Positions 38,546-51,435 of a stretch of DNA of 64,000 bases are shown in pieces (the first letter of the stretch is position 1; every line of letters starts with the position of its first letter). The notes beneath the pieces were generated by a model that searched no databases, was not told the DNA's origin, and saw only the letters and a list, made by a program, of their open reading frames with translations. Where the stretch lies: assembly GCA_030407085.1 (NCBI GenBank), contig CM059584.1:130547501-130611500 (forward strand), in the 5' to 3' direction. The translations under genes were made by a program, and so were the position numbers. The DNA comes from Trichopria drosophilae. Lineage: Eukaryota; Arthropoda; Insecta; Hymenoptera; Diapriidae.

Positions 38546-38969
38546 AAGCCAAATTCACTTAAAAATGACGTCCAAAAATGTCACGTCCAATGTGACGTAC
38601 CATTTGATGCAACATTGGACATAACATTTCACGTCACAATGGACGTCACAACGGACGTCATTTTTTTCATTAGGGGGCGCGCGCCCGATGAGTTCATGGT
38701 GCGAGCAGTTTGTTATCTGGGAGATTAATTAAACTAAATAATATTACTTAGACTAAAATAGAACTTCCCTACATTGACCAAAAATTATTTGCACAATAAA
38801 ATGTGAGTCCGATAGCACAATATAATGTATTATTTCAACGGACGAAATATTTTATTATCACTACAAAAAATTATTAGAGTTAGTAAGTGATTACAGAATG
38901 GAAAGAATCTTTTATAAATGTAATTAATACAATGAAATATTCATACCAATAATAATATATTTTAGAAAA

Positions 38970-39853
38970 ACATGATTTTTTTTGGACGCATTTTTTATAA
39001 ATATCGAGTTTTCGGTACAATATGTTACTTTGAGTGAGCTAAAATATATTGCAAGGGTGCACTCGATAGTTGTACTTAAAATATACACTGGTATATATTT
39101 GAAATTTGTTATGTCAGATTCAAAATGGGCAATGCATTTACAAATTCCTTTTCAAAATTTAACCATTTTTTTCATGAAAACTATGGACTTTAGAGAACAT
39201 TTTATAAGAACAATTATGTTCTAGAAAACGTCGAAGAAGACCCTCGAATTTTTTCAGAATGTATTGTCACAATTTTTTATTTAAAAAAATCAATAAATCG
39301 AAAGTTTAAAAAAAATCATTTAAAAAATCTGAAAAAATTTGAGAGTATTCTTTAACCAATTCTAAGACTTTTTGTTTTAAGGAAATTTTCTCTAAACTCT
39401 GTAATTGTCAAGAAAATTAATTATTAGTCTTGAAATCCGTAAAAGTTTAATATTTTTTTTTAACTATAGACTTTGACGCAAATGTCCATAGAACGAACAT
39501 GTCTTGGAATTGGTTAAAGAATACTCTCAGATTTTTTCAGATTTTTTAAATGATTTTTTTTCAAAATTTCGATTTTTTGAATTTTTTAAAAATAAAAAAT
39601 TGTGACAATACATTTTGAAAAAATTCTAGGGTATTCTTCGTCTTATTCTTCGTCTGTTCCGTAGTTTTCAAGAAAAAAAATTGTTAAATTTTGAAAAGGA
39701 ATTTGTAAATGGAGTGGCCATTTTGAATCTAACATCGAAAATTTCAAATATACACCAGTGCATCTTTTAAGCACAACTATCGAGTGCACCCTTGCAATAT
39801 ATTTTAACGAAAACTCGATATTTGTAAAAAATGCGTCCTGAAAAAATCATGTT
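38970..39853. mobile_element. 0.9 kb foldback element
   Basis: The left arm starts catgattttttttggacgca and the right arm ends with the complement of a near-identical sequence. Words such as gggtgcactcgatagttgt are found on both arms. The interior is built of ttttcagatttttt-type repeats. A ~35-bp fragment of its arm (gaaagctacggaacagacga) also lies at the outer edge of the giant palindrome at 54820-54845. Confidence 0.75.
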
Positions 39854-40199
39854 ATTCTGCTATATATGTCAAAGTCATGTATAAATTTCAATTTTTTAAT
39901 AAGTTTCTTACTGCCGTTCGAAAGAGCGGCCTCGAAAATGGTAGAATCTGACAGTTTTTATTTTTTTCAAAATTTATTTCATATTGAAAATAAGCGTTGA
40001 TGTTGCAATAAACTTTCTGTGCATTTCGGCGTTAATGGGTTAAAACGATCAAGTTTCGGAGTATTTTTTTGACATCAAATTTTTGTAATATGCTTAAAAT
40101 ATGTTATTATTGAGGGTATTTGCAGAGATTATAGGGGTATTTGGTGACAAATTCACTCTTGGAAATTTTTCGATATCGACGAAAATCCCAACCCTGCGA

Positions 40200-40410
40200 A
40201 CAAATTTAGGTAGGATACTCATGAGCATTCTATATAAAATTTTCTCATGAGAATTTGAAACAGGATTCTTATGAGAATCTGATGATAGTCTTATGAGATT
40301 CTAGAATCGGCTGTGAAAAACGGCAGCTAGGATTCTGATGAGAATCTAATGAGAATCGTATGAGTATTTAGTGAGGCTCTCGTGAGAATCCTTCCTAAAT
40401 TTTTTCACAG
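40200..40410. repeat. gattctcatgagaatc-type repeat at the left palindrome end
   Basis: Repeated variants of gattctcatgagaatc, itself palindromic, in about ten imperfect copies. Mirror copy at 54545-54740. The arms differ here by 11 bp. Confidence 0.7.
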
Positions 40411-40501
40411 GGTTAGCAGTGTTAACTAAAGAAATTTCTTTAATTTATTTGTCTCAAAATAAATATACATGTAGTACAAAGAGCAGTATCTTTAACAAGA
40501 A

Positions 40502-40828
40502 TCAACGAATATGCCTGGGTACATGTATAAAGAGCGTTATCCGCTGCCGTCGCCGATCTGGACCAATCTCGACTGAGGTGACCGTGCCTTCTCTAGATCG
40601 CATATATAACAAATAGAAACGCATCGCTATAACGAGAACGAAACAAGAGCCGGCGAGCCACGACTTGGCCACCAATTGGTGGAAAGAGAAACTATTTCCC
40701 TCCCAAGGTCTTTTTGCGCTGCTAGAGCGCAGTAGTTCTCTTTTTTGACGATGGGAAGACATGACAACAATCGTGGTTCGCACAAAAATACAAAATGACG
40801 GATCTAATATGCCGGACGACTTTTTCAA
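40502..40828 (-). other. GC-richer patch with 108-codon frame, left arm
   Basis: The block is less AT-rich than its surroundings. The minus-strand frame includes MSSHRQKRELLRSSSAKRPW and one hydrophobic stretch (SWLAGSCFVLVIAMRFYLLYM region). No family recognised and the frame begins inside a dispersed repeat, so coding is doubtful. Mirror copy at 54127-54453 with one amino-acid difference. Confidence 0.25.
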
Positions 40829-41300
40829 AAAATCATGTGATTCGCTTGAAAATCCCCATTTCTTTTCTGGGCTATGTCTGGTTCCTGCAGCAAGGTGCTT
40901 ATATAATAATAATCAACAATCTATAAATTGTAATTCTTTATTTCAGATTTTGACACAATACCAAACATTTTTAAAATACAATGTAGTAAAATCTGATATT
41001 TTTTAAAAATATTTTCACATTATTGGATTTATTTTTAAATCCTAAAAGTTAACTTTAAAATTTATAACCAGCGATCATATGAACTCTAAGATAAAAATCC
41101 AACATTCACAAAAATTCCTCCGCCATATTGGATCCGCCATTTTGATTTTTAAAAATCTGACATCATATTCGTAATCAGCGACCCCGAAAACCCACGAGTG
41201 ACGAGTCATAAGCGAATTTTATCCGATTTTTTAAAATTTCGTCCGCCATATTGGATTCGCCATCTTGAACTTACAAAATTTTATTACGCATATCAGTACA
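40761..41300. repeat. 'ggcggatccaatatggcgga' repeat, left arm (mirror 53670-54190)
   Basis: An inverted pair of a widely dispersed ~100-bp unit whose core combines ggatccaatatggcgga, gattacgaat and tcgggggttttcgggg. Further copies at about 60-180, 590-740, 13130-13380, 19090-19290, 23930-24120, 25080-25510, 31620-31930 and 58130-58210. Confidence 0.7.
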
Positions 41301-42099
41301 GTTATTACAAAAGAAACCCATGTATAGTTTCATTAATTTTCATTTAATATTTTTTTTTGAATTTTGTAAAAAAATTGATTTTTTGCGTTTGATAAAATTT
41401 AATTTATTTAAAAAAATATGGCGGAAAATTCTTAAATAATTTTTTGTAGTAGTATTGAATGTACTAAGTACATAAAAAAATTGGCATCTTGAATCTTTTA
41501 ATCTACAAGTAAAGAATGCATTCTTTCTGAAAATGGTACCATTTTTAACTATTTGTTAATTAACAATACGAAGGATCGAAATTGATAAAAAAAAAAATGA
41601 TCGTAGAGAAATACCTATATTTATCAATGATAAGAAATCATTTTGTTAGTAAAAAAAAATAAATCCTTTTCTTCCTGTTACAACGAATTTAAATGGTGGC
41701 CGACTACTGTCGGATTGATGGTCGACTACTGTAACTCTTTTTTGCGTTTTTTTTAACGAAAAATAACTTTTCTTAATTCGCTTTATGAGATAGTTTCTCA
41801 TAGCTCCCAAGGAAAAATATGTGCGATTAGAATTAATTAAATAATATTTTTAGAGCATTTTCATCAAAAAGATTGTCTTAAATGGCCGACTTGTCCGGTT
41901 TTCCCAGTGTAGTACAGTAGTCCTTCCCTTATTCTAATTTGTCCAGTCAGGAAAGATGGCGGCTTTCGTCCCTTATTGTAATTTTCCCCTCTCCCCCACT
42001 ACCTAGATTTGCTGTAGCACGTTTGCCCCTTTTTCTTTTGTTGATATGTAGATATGTTATATGATAAGGAATTAGAATGACATATAACATATATACAGT

Positions 42100-42175
42100 C
42101 GTCTGTATGTAGAATATATACAGATTTCGACATATATAATCTATATATATGTATATATATATATATAAATTCTAC
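42100..42175. repeat. (TA)n microsatellite, left arm (mirror near 52775-52850)
   Basis: Runs of ta/atgtata units. The mirror copy in the right arm is of similar length. Confidence 0.7.
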
Positions 42176-42866
42176 ACTGCGAAAAAAATAATTTTTATTT
42201 TCAAGTAATATTTACTTGACTCAAGTAAATGGTTGATTTGAATAATAGCAAGTAAATATTTGTTTTTAAAAAAAAGCAATGCATTTTAATTAAATTATTT
42301 TTTTTTTAATTTGAAATATATTTATTTTTACCGAGAAAATATTTTGTTCAAAAAAATAAATAAAATTTATGTTTAAAAAAATAATTTATAAATTTGAATA
42401 AATATGTACTTGAAACAGAAATAATTGTGGACATTGAATAAATAAATCCTTAAGTTGAGTAAATATTTTTATGTACGTCTTTACGGTGCGTAAAGTAAAC
42501 TTCACGCACTCGATTATACTTTACGCACGAAAAAGCCGTACGTAATAGTACATTACGATACAAGTGCCCAAAGTGTGGGAACACCTACGCAGCGCACGAG
42601 TATCGTATACTATTTTTCCTATTGAGTTGCGCAAAGTTCGACATCTTCAAGAGTACGTGCAAGGTCGATGGGGATGGAAGGAGGGGGGTGACGGGTGGTT
42701 CCGGGGGCGGAGCCCCCCGACAAAAAAAGTAAAAAACCATTAAGATTAAATGAAATGTATATTACAAAATGAAAAAGTTTGATTTCATAATCTTTAATAC
42801 ATACAAGAAAGTACTTTTCGCAATATTCGCCACAAATTAAGTTTGAAAAAGACAAAGATATGACAT

Positions 42867-43516
42867 TTATTTGTTATTATGGTTAATGTTTATTGTAAAT
42901 TGACAGTTTACGTAATCTTTGTTAAATACAGGATGGAAGTTTCCAAACGCCCGCACTCTCTGATGTACAAGGCGCTTCACGTCGGCGCAATGCGGCACCG
43001 CGCAATCACTCTTTTGGCACCGTTCTGCGTGGCCGACCAGGAGCGCGGTCATCTCCAAACAAACCGTGCATTGCGAGTCTGGGTCCTCCCAACATGCTGC
43101 CAAGTGTTGGAGGCAATTTTTTAGTTGCCAGCAGTGAGGCAGCATACACTCCATGGTGCTGCACGACGCAGCATGCAGCAATGCCTGCTCCGAAACGCCA
43201 GGCAATCTTTCCTTCTGCTGTAGACAAGCGGCCACATTTCGCCGCAGCCTTTGCTCGAATAATGATTGCTGTAAACAATTTATTGTTATCATTTTATTCC
43301 AAGTAAACGTATGCTGTTACCCATTAAGTAAACCTATAAGTTAAAACTTAATAGATTCAGCATAAGAAATGAAGTAGCATTGTATAATGAAAGGCATTGG
43401 TAAGTTCAAAAAGACATGACAATATACTGGTAATTTGCCAATAGGCTTACACCTACCTCATCACTGGGTCCGACCGACAGTCCTCCCATCGACAGCATTA
43501 AATGGTTCAATTCCAT
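42867..43516 (-). CDS. stand-alone TAZ2-type zinc finger protein, left-arm copy (spliced, 153 aa)
   Basis: This is the mirror image of the right-arm gene. On the minus strand, coding exon 1 is 43516-43457 and coding exon 2 is 43268-42867, with the same gtaggt donor and tgtttacag acceptor. The second exon translates identically to its partner, and every zinc ligand (three HCCC sites with TAZ2 spacing) is kept. The intron removes the need for the in-frame ATG at 43292 as a start; the upstream ATG at 43516 follows an acceptor-like ttactttcag, and an in-frame TAA precedes it. Transcription of the two copies is convergent with respect to the palindrome's outer ends: each gene is read away from the centre. 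Identity of both copies suggests recent duplication, ongoing gene conversion or assembly duplication. Confidence 0.82.
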
Positions 43517-44903
43517 TTTTTATTCCTGAAAGTAACCAAACAGAACATCAGTATTACATATCGATATACTCGGAAAAAATATTATATACGGTTGTATCGA
43601 AAATACATTTAAATGCGACTATAGCGAGTGCAAATATATCATATAAATTACAAAAATAAATAGAATCCACTTTTAGATGCAAAGTTTTAGAATATTAATT
43701 GTATATATAGATATACAACTTGTATATAAAATACTTTTATCCATCTCTTTTTACAATAATATGATCTTTTTTTCACTACATTGTATATTATATAAACAGT
43801 TACCAGAAGAGTTGAAAGACATCACATAAAAATGAAAATAAATTGAAATTTATCATTTTTTAAATCTGTGAACGAAAACCTGTTCAATCAATATTCTTCT
43901 TTACTAATTGCATTCAAAAATGTTTTTTAATATGTTTATCATATTTTATATCCCTTGGAAATAATAAAAATATATATAATCTTGTTCAAATATACAATTT
44001 TGCGGATTCTCAGTATTTTTCACAATTCTTGACACACACATTGACGCAAATTTCGCAATCTTTATGTATTGAATGTAATTTTAGAGAAAGTATACGTTTT
44101 AGGTATAAATTCATGAACAGTTTTCCAAAATCAATTAAAAATGTTAACGTCAGAAGACTTTACAAGTGGAATTGCACGTTAAATTAATTAGAACTAATAT
44201 TGTAATACATAAAACTGTGGAAATAAATCGAAAATTAATTCGGCATGCTACGAAATGTGTTTCATCAGTCCTTTGCCTATTGAACGGTGTAATGCAGCCG
44301 TTTTTGTAAGAATTGTTAGAATTCTTAAAATCATAGCATTTCCGCATCAGGACATTGAAGTTCAAGCAAAACACTATGGAACAATCATATTTAGAAAAAT
44401 GTTTCGCTATGTTTAAAGGACAGACATTGAGAATTACAATTGTTGGATGATTTTCAATAAATAAAATTGGTATAAATGAAAAAAAAAGATACTAAATATA
44501 CTTTTTTTATAGAAAAGAACTAGAATTTTAACTTTTCTCAATGGGGATATTTAAAATATTCTGAAATGTTAAAAGATTTAGTAATACGATGTTAAAAGTA
44601 CATTAATTTTAGGATAATATGGTAAATAACAGAGCGACGATTAGAATCCTATTTTCTGATAATTATCGATGATACCACATAGAAAAATGCTAATGGAATA
44701 TGATTTGAGAATTCAGAATGCAATTTATAAATGAACCAATCATGTAACTTTTAAACTAAAATCCATATGCAAATGATATTTAATTTAAAATACTTGCATC
44801 AAAAAATTATTTATATAAATGCACTATTGCATTAACATTATTAAATATATTGATGTGGCCAAAAATTTACTTTGAATTATTAATATTGCAAAATCTTACT
44901 TAC

Positions 44904-45062
44904 AGTTTAAGAAAATCGTAGACTTTCGAACAGATTCTGTGTAGAACTTATAAGCTTCACGAGACGATGGTTTCGAATGAACTGTGTACTTCGTTCGAAC
45001 ACTAGTCAACTTCTGAACAACCTCGAATGACTGCAATTCTGTACTCTGTATTCTGTGGCAAA
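44904..45062 (-). other. probable 5' noncoding exon and promoter of the left-arm TAZ2 gene
   Basis: Mirror copy of the right-arm candidate. The donor reads as cttacttac immediately left of 44904 on the plus strand, and the matching acceptor lies at 43526-43527. The same reasoning and uncertainty apply. Confidence 0.4.
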
Positions 45063-45430
45063 AAGGTTTGGAATATTAGGTTCCGATAGGCTAGAGCGCT
45101 TCAGGTCAGGTCACACCCTCCTTGCTATCCTAACAGCCAATGATCACATTTGAGGGAGGGGAAATAAGGCTTACGCAGATACATTTGTTAATTCCGCATA
45201 CCTTTCTCTGCATTTCTATAACAGTCCCAGACTTCAGGGATTATGATTCCTGGGAAAACTGTACTTTGGAAAAACCCATATTTGTTTGAAACAACAAAGT
45301 ATATTTGAAATTCTTGAGTCATGAGTCTACAGTGCTAATCTTGTCGTAAATAATGGGATTCCACAGAAGCAGTGAAAATTTTTTTGTATAATACATACGA
45401 AAAAATTATTTTGAATTACTTTTTTTTTTA

Positions 45431-45646
45431 ATGATGGGAAATGAATTCGTCATGATTATTAAGAGATGTAACGATTGCCCCTTATGTGGTAACCTAATAT
45501 GGGATACAAAGAGTTTTTTTCAAACATTGATATCACCTCAAACAAAAGAAACTCTAAGTATGATTAAATATGTAATAGAGATCAGCAATCATTTATATAG
45601 AAAAGTACTAAAAGCCAGATGCAAAGCTTTTAAATCGAAAGTTTAA
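45431..45646 (+). CDS. hypothetical 71-aa frame with CxxC motif, left arm
   Basis: An ATG-started frame encoding MMGNEFVMIIKRCNDCPLCG and about 50 further residues, ending ARCKAFKSKV. The CNDCPLCGN stretch resembles half of a zinc ribbon, but I recognise no family. It is read towards the palindrome centre, divergent from the TAZ2 gene, with about 400-500 bp between their putative starts. It lies directly after a poly-T tract. The same 71 residues are encoded in the other arm. That identity may only reflect the high identity of the arms, so it is weak evidence for function. It may be an exon, or chance. Confidence 0.25.
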   Translation: MMGNEFVMIIKRCNDCPLCGNLIWDTKSFFQTLISPQTKETLSMIKYVIEISNHLYRKVLKARCKAFKSKV

Positions 45647-47337
45647 TAGTGAGATAAGTTTATAATACTTCAAAATAAACGGTACCCCAGCAATCTAATT
45701 TGGATAGAGTTGTATAGAATTGAGTTGAATTATTAAATTCTGAATCCATACTTTGGTCCATGGTGAATCCATTTTAATACGTAAATACAATTCTATTCGT
45801 TCATACGAATAAAAAGGTTACTTTCTGAATTCATATTAATCCAAAAAAAGTTTTCATTTTAAAAATTAAATCTTAAATACATCCATATTCAACATTACAG
45901 ATTCAAAACTACTTAAGCGTATTTATTTCAATGCAAGAAAAGTTTGCTTTCAAAAAATAAACTTTGTATACATCCGTATTCAATATTACGGACTCAAAAC
46001 TATCCAAGTGTATTCATTTCAATCCAAAAAAAGTTTCCTTCTTCAAAACCAAATATTGAATGGCTCCGTATTCAACATTACGGATTTAAAACTATCTAAG
46101 CGTATTCATATTGTTATATTTGTCAGTTTGCAATTTATGCATAATTGTGCATATTTCTTTTGAATTTTTATGGATAATCGATTTGAAAAAGATACTTATG
46201 AGTTGATCGTCAATTTCGATTTTAAAATATATAATTATAGTTATAGCACGTTACTGTATTTTGTTCGTAAAATTTAATACAGATGGATTACTTTTTCTGA
46301 AATTTAATCCGGCAAATTACACTTCCGATTGTATTCGTAAAATTTAATACAAAGGATTCCTTTCTTCGGAATTCAATCCATTTGATTACATATTTACGGA
46401 ATCAAAGTATGAATTCAAAATGAATTGAAATTTTCAATCCAATCCTATCCATTCTCGATTGCTGGGACTCTTCAGTGGTATGACTAGCATATCGTTTAAC
46501 TGAATAAAATATTATTTAATGATACTACACGGTTGTCTTGATTACATTACTTTCAATTCAAAGTGTGCACCTATGTAACATTAAAGTAAACTTCAAATGG
46601 TCGATTCAAATTAATTGTCGCTTACATAAATTCCGACATCTGTCACTTTTATAAAATTCAATACAATCAAATTCTCAAATAGTCAAAAAATCTCTTGTTA
46701 ATAAATCTATACCTCCTGAGCAGATTATCTGTAAACTGTAAATATTCTATACAATATAGACGAATTGAAAATTACAGAAAGTACTTACAGAAATTAAATT
46801 TACGTTATTGAAATGTTCACTGATATTTTCATATTTGTATTGCTTCTAACACAACCATTAATTGTATAGTACATAAATATTTTTTTAATAATCGCTTGGA
46901 TGGGGAACGAAAATGTTTCGAAAATGCATGACGCATATTTCTGTCCTTTTCGATTTTAATTCAATGAAACCTGATAAGAAATAGAACGCAATTACGTCTG
47001 GCAATTATATCTACATTCAAATCGTATAATACGTCAATAAAAATTCCTGGTTCACGTAATTTAAAATTAAATGGTTTCAAAATTTGTTCTAGTTAAGGTT
47101 AAAATTTCTGTGACAAATCCTAATTTTCTGTCGGCATTTAGCTTTTGTATTTACACAATGAAGTCTGGACTCTGGCGTGGCGTCGTCGCGTCGGTTGGAT
47201 ATTTTTTTCCGACCCTTATTTGAGAACCGCACTTTGGTGACAGGTATCAACACCATGAAATTATGTTTGTAAACACCTCAGGAAAATAGACGGTAGCAGA
47301 CTTCTTTGACGTGTTTTTATTTAATAGTTTTACCTTT

Positions 47338-47632
47338 CAGACTGTGAAATCGCTTAGGATGAGACTGCCCTAGTCTAAGAAGTAAAACTTAGGCGGGAGA
47401 AAGCCTCGAAGAAAGCTTCGCAGTTTTGCAGTCTCATCCTAAGCGATTTCGCAGTCTGAGACTGTGGGTTTCTTAGATAGATATCACGCGACATAATGTT
47501 AACGGAAATAATGTTTTCAATATTTTCTAAACTTTCACTGCTAAACTTCATAACTACCATTCGGTAATTCAACGATCGATTACAGGAATTACTTATCTAG
47601 TCCAGGCAAATTGGACTTAAACCAAAATATTA
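47338..47632. repeat. palindrome spacer with internal 31-bp hairpin
   Basis: This is the unique centre between the two arms. It contains its own inverted repeat, 47338-47368 against 47428-47458, 31 bp with one mismatch (cagactgtgaaatcgctt... against its complement) and a 59-nt loop. The rest is AT-rich with no recognisable coding content. Confidence 0.85.
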
Positions 47633-49304
47633 AAAGGTAAAACTATTAAATAAAAACACGTCAAAGAAGTCTGCTACCGTCTATTTTCCTGAGGTGTTTA
47701 CAAACATAATTTCATGGTGTTGATACCTGTCACCAAAGTGCGGTTCTCAAATAAGGGCCGGAAAAAATATCCAACCGACGACGCCACGCCAGACTTCATT
47801 GTGTAAATACAAAAGCTAAATGCCGACAGAAAATTAGGATTTGTCACAGAAATTTTAACCTTAACTAGAACAAATTTTGAAACCATTTAATTTTAAATTA
47901 CGTGAACCAGGAATTTTTATTGACGTATTATACGATTTGAATGTAGATATAATTGCCAGACGTAATTGCGTTCTATTTCTTATCAGGTTTCATTGAATTA
48001 AAATCGAAAAGGACAGAAATATGCGTCATGCATTTTCGAAACATTTTCGTTCCCCATCCAAGCGATTATTAAAAAAATATTTATGTACTATACAATTAAT
48101 GGTTGTGTTAGAAGCAATACAAATATGAAAATATCAGTGAACATTTCAATAACGTAAATTTCATTTCTGTAAGTACTTTCTGTAATTTTCAATTCGTCTA
48201 TATTGTATAGAATATTTACAGTTTACAGATAATCTGCTCAGGAGGTATAGATTTATTAACAAGAGATTTTTTGACTATTTGAGAATTTGATTGTATTGAA
48301 TTTTATAAAAGTGACAGATGTCGGAATTTATGTAAGCGACAATTAATTTGAATCGACCATTTGAAGTTTACTTTAATGTTACATAGGTGCACACTTTGAA
48401 TTGAAAGTAATGTAATCAAGACAACCGTGTAGTATCATTAAATAATATTTTATTCAGTTAAACGATATGCTAGTCATACCACTGAAGAGTCCCAGCAATC
48501 GAGAATGGATAGGATTGGATTGAAAATTTCAATTCATTTTGAATTCATACTTTGATTCCGTAAATATGTAATCAAATGGATTGAATTCCGAAGAAAGGAA
48601 TCCTTTGTATTAAATTTTACGAATACAATCGGAAGTGTAATTTGCCGGATTAAATTTCAGAAAAAGTAATCCATCTGTATTAAATTTTACGAACAAAATA
48701 CAGTAACGTGCTATAACTATAATTATATATTTTAAAATCGAAATTGACGATCAACTCATAAGTATCTTTTTCAAATCGATTATCCATAAAAATTCAAAAG
48801 AAATATGCACAATTATGCATAAATTGCAAACTGACAAATATAACAATATGAATACGCTTAGATAGTTTTAAATCCGTAATGTTGAATACGGAGCCATTCA
48901 ATATTTGGTTTTGAAGAAGGAAACTTTTTTTGGATTGAAATGAATACACTTGGATAGTTTTGAGTCCGTAATATTGAATACGGATGTATACAAAGTTTAT
49001 TTTTTGAAAGCAAACTTTTCTTGCATTGAAATAAATACGCTTAAGTAGTTTTGAATCTGTAATGTTGAATGTATTTAAGATTTAATTTTTAAAATGAAAA
49101 CTTTTTTTGGATTAATATGAATTCAGAAAGTAACCTTTTTATTCGTATGAACGAATAGAATTGTATTTACGTATTAAAATGGATTCACCATGGACCAAAG
49201 TATGGATTCAGAATTTAATAATTCAACTCAATTCTATACAACTCTATCCAAATTAGATTGCTGGGGTACCGTTTATTTTGAAGTATTATAAACTTATCTC
49301 ACTA

Positions 49305-49520
49305 TTAAACTTTCGATTTAAAAGCTTTGCATCTGGCTTTTAGTACTTTTCTATATAAATGATTGCTGATCTCTATTACATATTTAATCATACTTAGAGT
49401 TTCTTTTGTTTGAGGTGATATCAATGTTTGAAAAAAACTCTTTGTATCCCATATTAGGTTACCACATAAGGGGCAATCGTTACATCTCTTAATAATCATG
49501 ACGAATTCATTTCCCATCAT
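49305..49520 (-). CDS. hypothetical 71-aa frame with CxxC motif, right arm
   Basis: Mirror copy of the left-arm frame, with the same 71 residues from MMGNEF to KSKV. In this arm the frame stays open 20 codons further upstream (to 49580), because the adjoining homopolymer differs in length between arms. That difference suggests the extra N-terminal part is not translated. No family recognised. Confidence 0.25.
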   Translation of the reverse strand: MMGNEFVMIIKRCNDCPLCGNLIWDTKSFFQTLISPQTKETLSMIKYVIEISNHLYRKVLKARCKAFKSKV

Positions 49521-49889
49521 TAAAAAAAAAAAGTAATTCAAAATAATTTTTTCGTATGTATTATACAAAAAAATTTTCACTGCTTCAGTGGAATTCCATT
49601 ATTTACGACAAGATTAGCACTGTAGACTCAGGACTCAAGATTTTCAAATATACTTTGTTGTTTCAAACAAATATGGGTTTTTCCAAAGTACAGTTTTCCC
49701 AGGAATCATAATCCCTGAAGTCTGGGACTGTTATAGAAATGCAGAGAAAGGTATGCGGAATTAACAAATGTATCTGCGTAAGCCTTATTTCCCCTCCCTC
49801 AAATGTGATCATTGGCTGTTAGGATAGCAAGGAGGGTGTGACCTGACCTGAAGCGCTCTAGCCTATCGGAACCTAATATTCCAAACCTT

Positions 49890-50048
49890 TTTGCCACAGA
49901 ATACAGAGTACAGAATTGCAGTCATTCGAGGTTGTTCAGAAGTTGACTAGTGTTCGAACGAAGTACACAGTTCATTCGAAACCATCGTCTCGTGAAGCTT
50001 ATAAGTTCTACACAGAATCTGTTCGAAAGTCTACGATTTTCTTAAACT
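49890..50048 (+). other. probable 5' noncoding exon and promoter of the right-arm TAZ2 gene
   Basis: A strong donor (ACT followed by gtaagtaag) ends a candidate exon at 50048. The next acceptor is ttactttcag at 51426, ten bases before the TAZ2 start codon, giving a ~1.38 kb intron. The candidate exon is less AT-rich than its neighbours and contains initiator-like words (cagtcattcg, about 49919, and cagttcattcg, about 49968). The exact start is unknown. Confidence 0.4.
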
Positions 50049-51435
50049 GTAAGTAAGATTTTGCAATATTAATAATTCAAAGTAAATTTTTGGCCACATC
50101 AATATATTTAATAATGTTAATGCAATAGTGCATTTATATAAATAATTTTTTGATGCAAGTATTTTAAATTAAATATCATTTGCATATGGATTTTAGTTTA
50201 AAAGTTACATGATTGGTTCATTTATAAATTGCATTCTGAATTCTCAAATCATATTCCATTAGCATTTTTCTATGTGGTATCATCGATAATTATCAGAAAA
50301 TAGGATTCTAATCGTCGCTCTGTTATTTACCATATTATCCTAAAATTAATGTACTTTTAACATCGTATTACTAAATTTTTTAACATTTCAGAATATTTTA
50401 AATATCCCCATTGAGAAAAGTTAAAATTCTAGTTCTTTTCTATAAAAAAAGTATATTTAGTATCTTTTTTTTTCATTTATACCAATTTTATTTATTGAAA
50501 ATCATCCAACAATTGTAATTCTCAATGTCTGTCCTTTAAACATAGCGAAACATTTTTCTAAATATGATTGTTCCATAGTGTTTTGCTTGAACTTCAATGT
50601 CCTGATGCGGAAATGCTATGATTTTAAGAATTCTAACAATTCTTACAAAAACGGCTGCATTACACCGTTCAATAGGCAAAGGACTGATGAAACACATTTC
50701 GTAGCATGCCGAATTAATTTTCGATTTATTTCCACAGTTTTATGTATTACAATATTAGTTCTAATTAATTTAACGTGCAATTCCACTTGTAAAGTCTTCT
50801 GACGTTAACATTTTTAATTGATTTTGGAAAACTGTTCATGAATTTATACCTAAAACGTATACTTTCTCTAAAATTACATTCAATACATAAAGATTGCGAA
50901 ATTTGCGTCAATGTGTGTGTCAAGAATTGTGAAAAATACTGAGAATCCGCAAAATTGTATATTTGAACAAGATTATATATATTTTTATTATTTCCAAGGG
51001 ATATAAAATATGATAAACATATTAAAAAACATTTTTGAATGCAATTAGTAAAGAAGAATATTGATTGAACAGGTTTTCGTTCACAGATTTAAAAAATGAT
51101 AAATTTCAATTTATTTTCATTTTTATGTGATGTCTTTCAACTCTTCTGGTAACTGTTTATATAATATACAATGTAGTGAAAAAAAGATCATATTATTGTA
51201 AAAAGAGATGGATAAAAGTATTTTATATACAAGTTGTATATCTATATATACAATTAATATTCTAAAACTTTGCATCTAAAAGTGGATTCTATTTATTTTT
51301 GTAATTTATATGATATATTTGCACTCGCTATAGTCGCATTTAAATGTATTTTCGATACAACCGTATATAATATTTTTTCCGAGTATATCGATATGTAATA
51401 CTGATGTTCTGTTTGGTTACTTTCAGGAATAAAAA

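Noticed and set aside
43006..43278. Other frames over TAZ2 exon 2 (90, 81 and 70 codons)
   Set aside because: Shadows of the TAZ2 coding frame in GC-richer DNA.
47698..47886. 62-codon frame near the palindrome centre
   Set aside because: The left-arm counterpart is altered by a 12-bp insertion and a T-run change; no domain.
50578..50802. 74-codon plus-strand frame in the right arm (mirror 44150-44374)
   Set aside because: Begins at GTG, not ATG, and lies in the inferred TAZ2 5' intron; hydrophobic end but no family.
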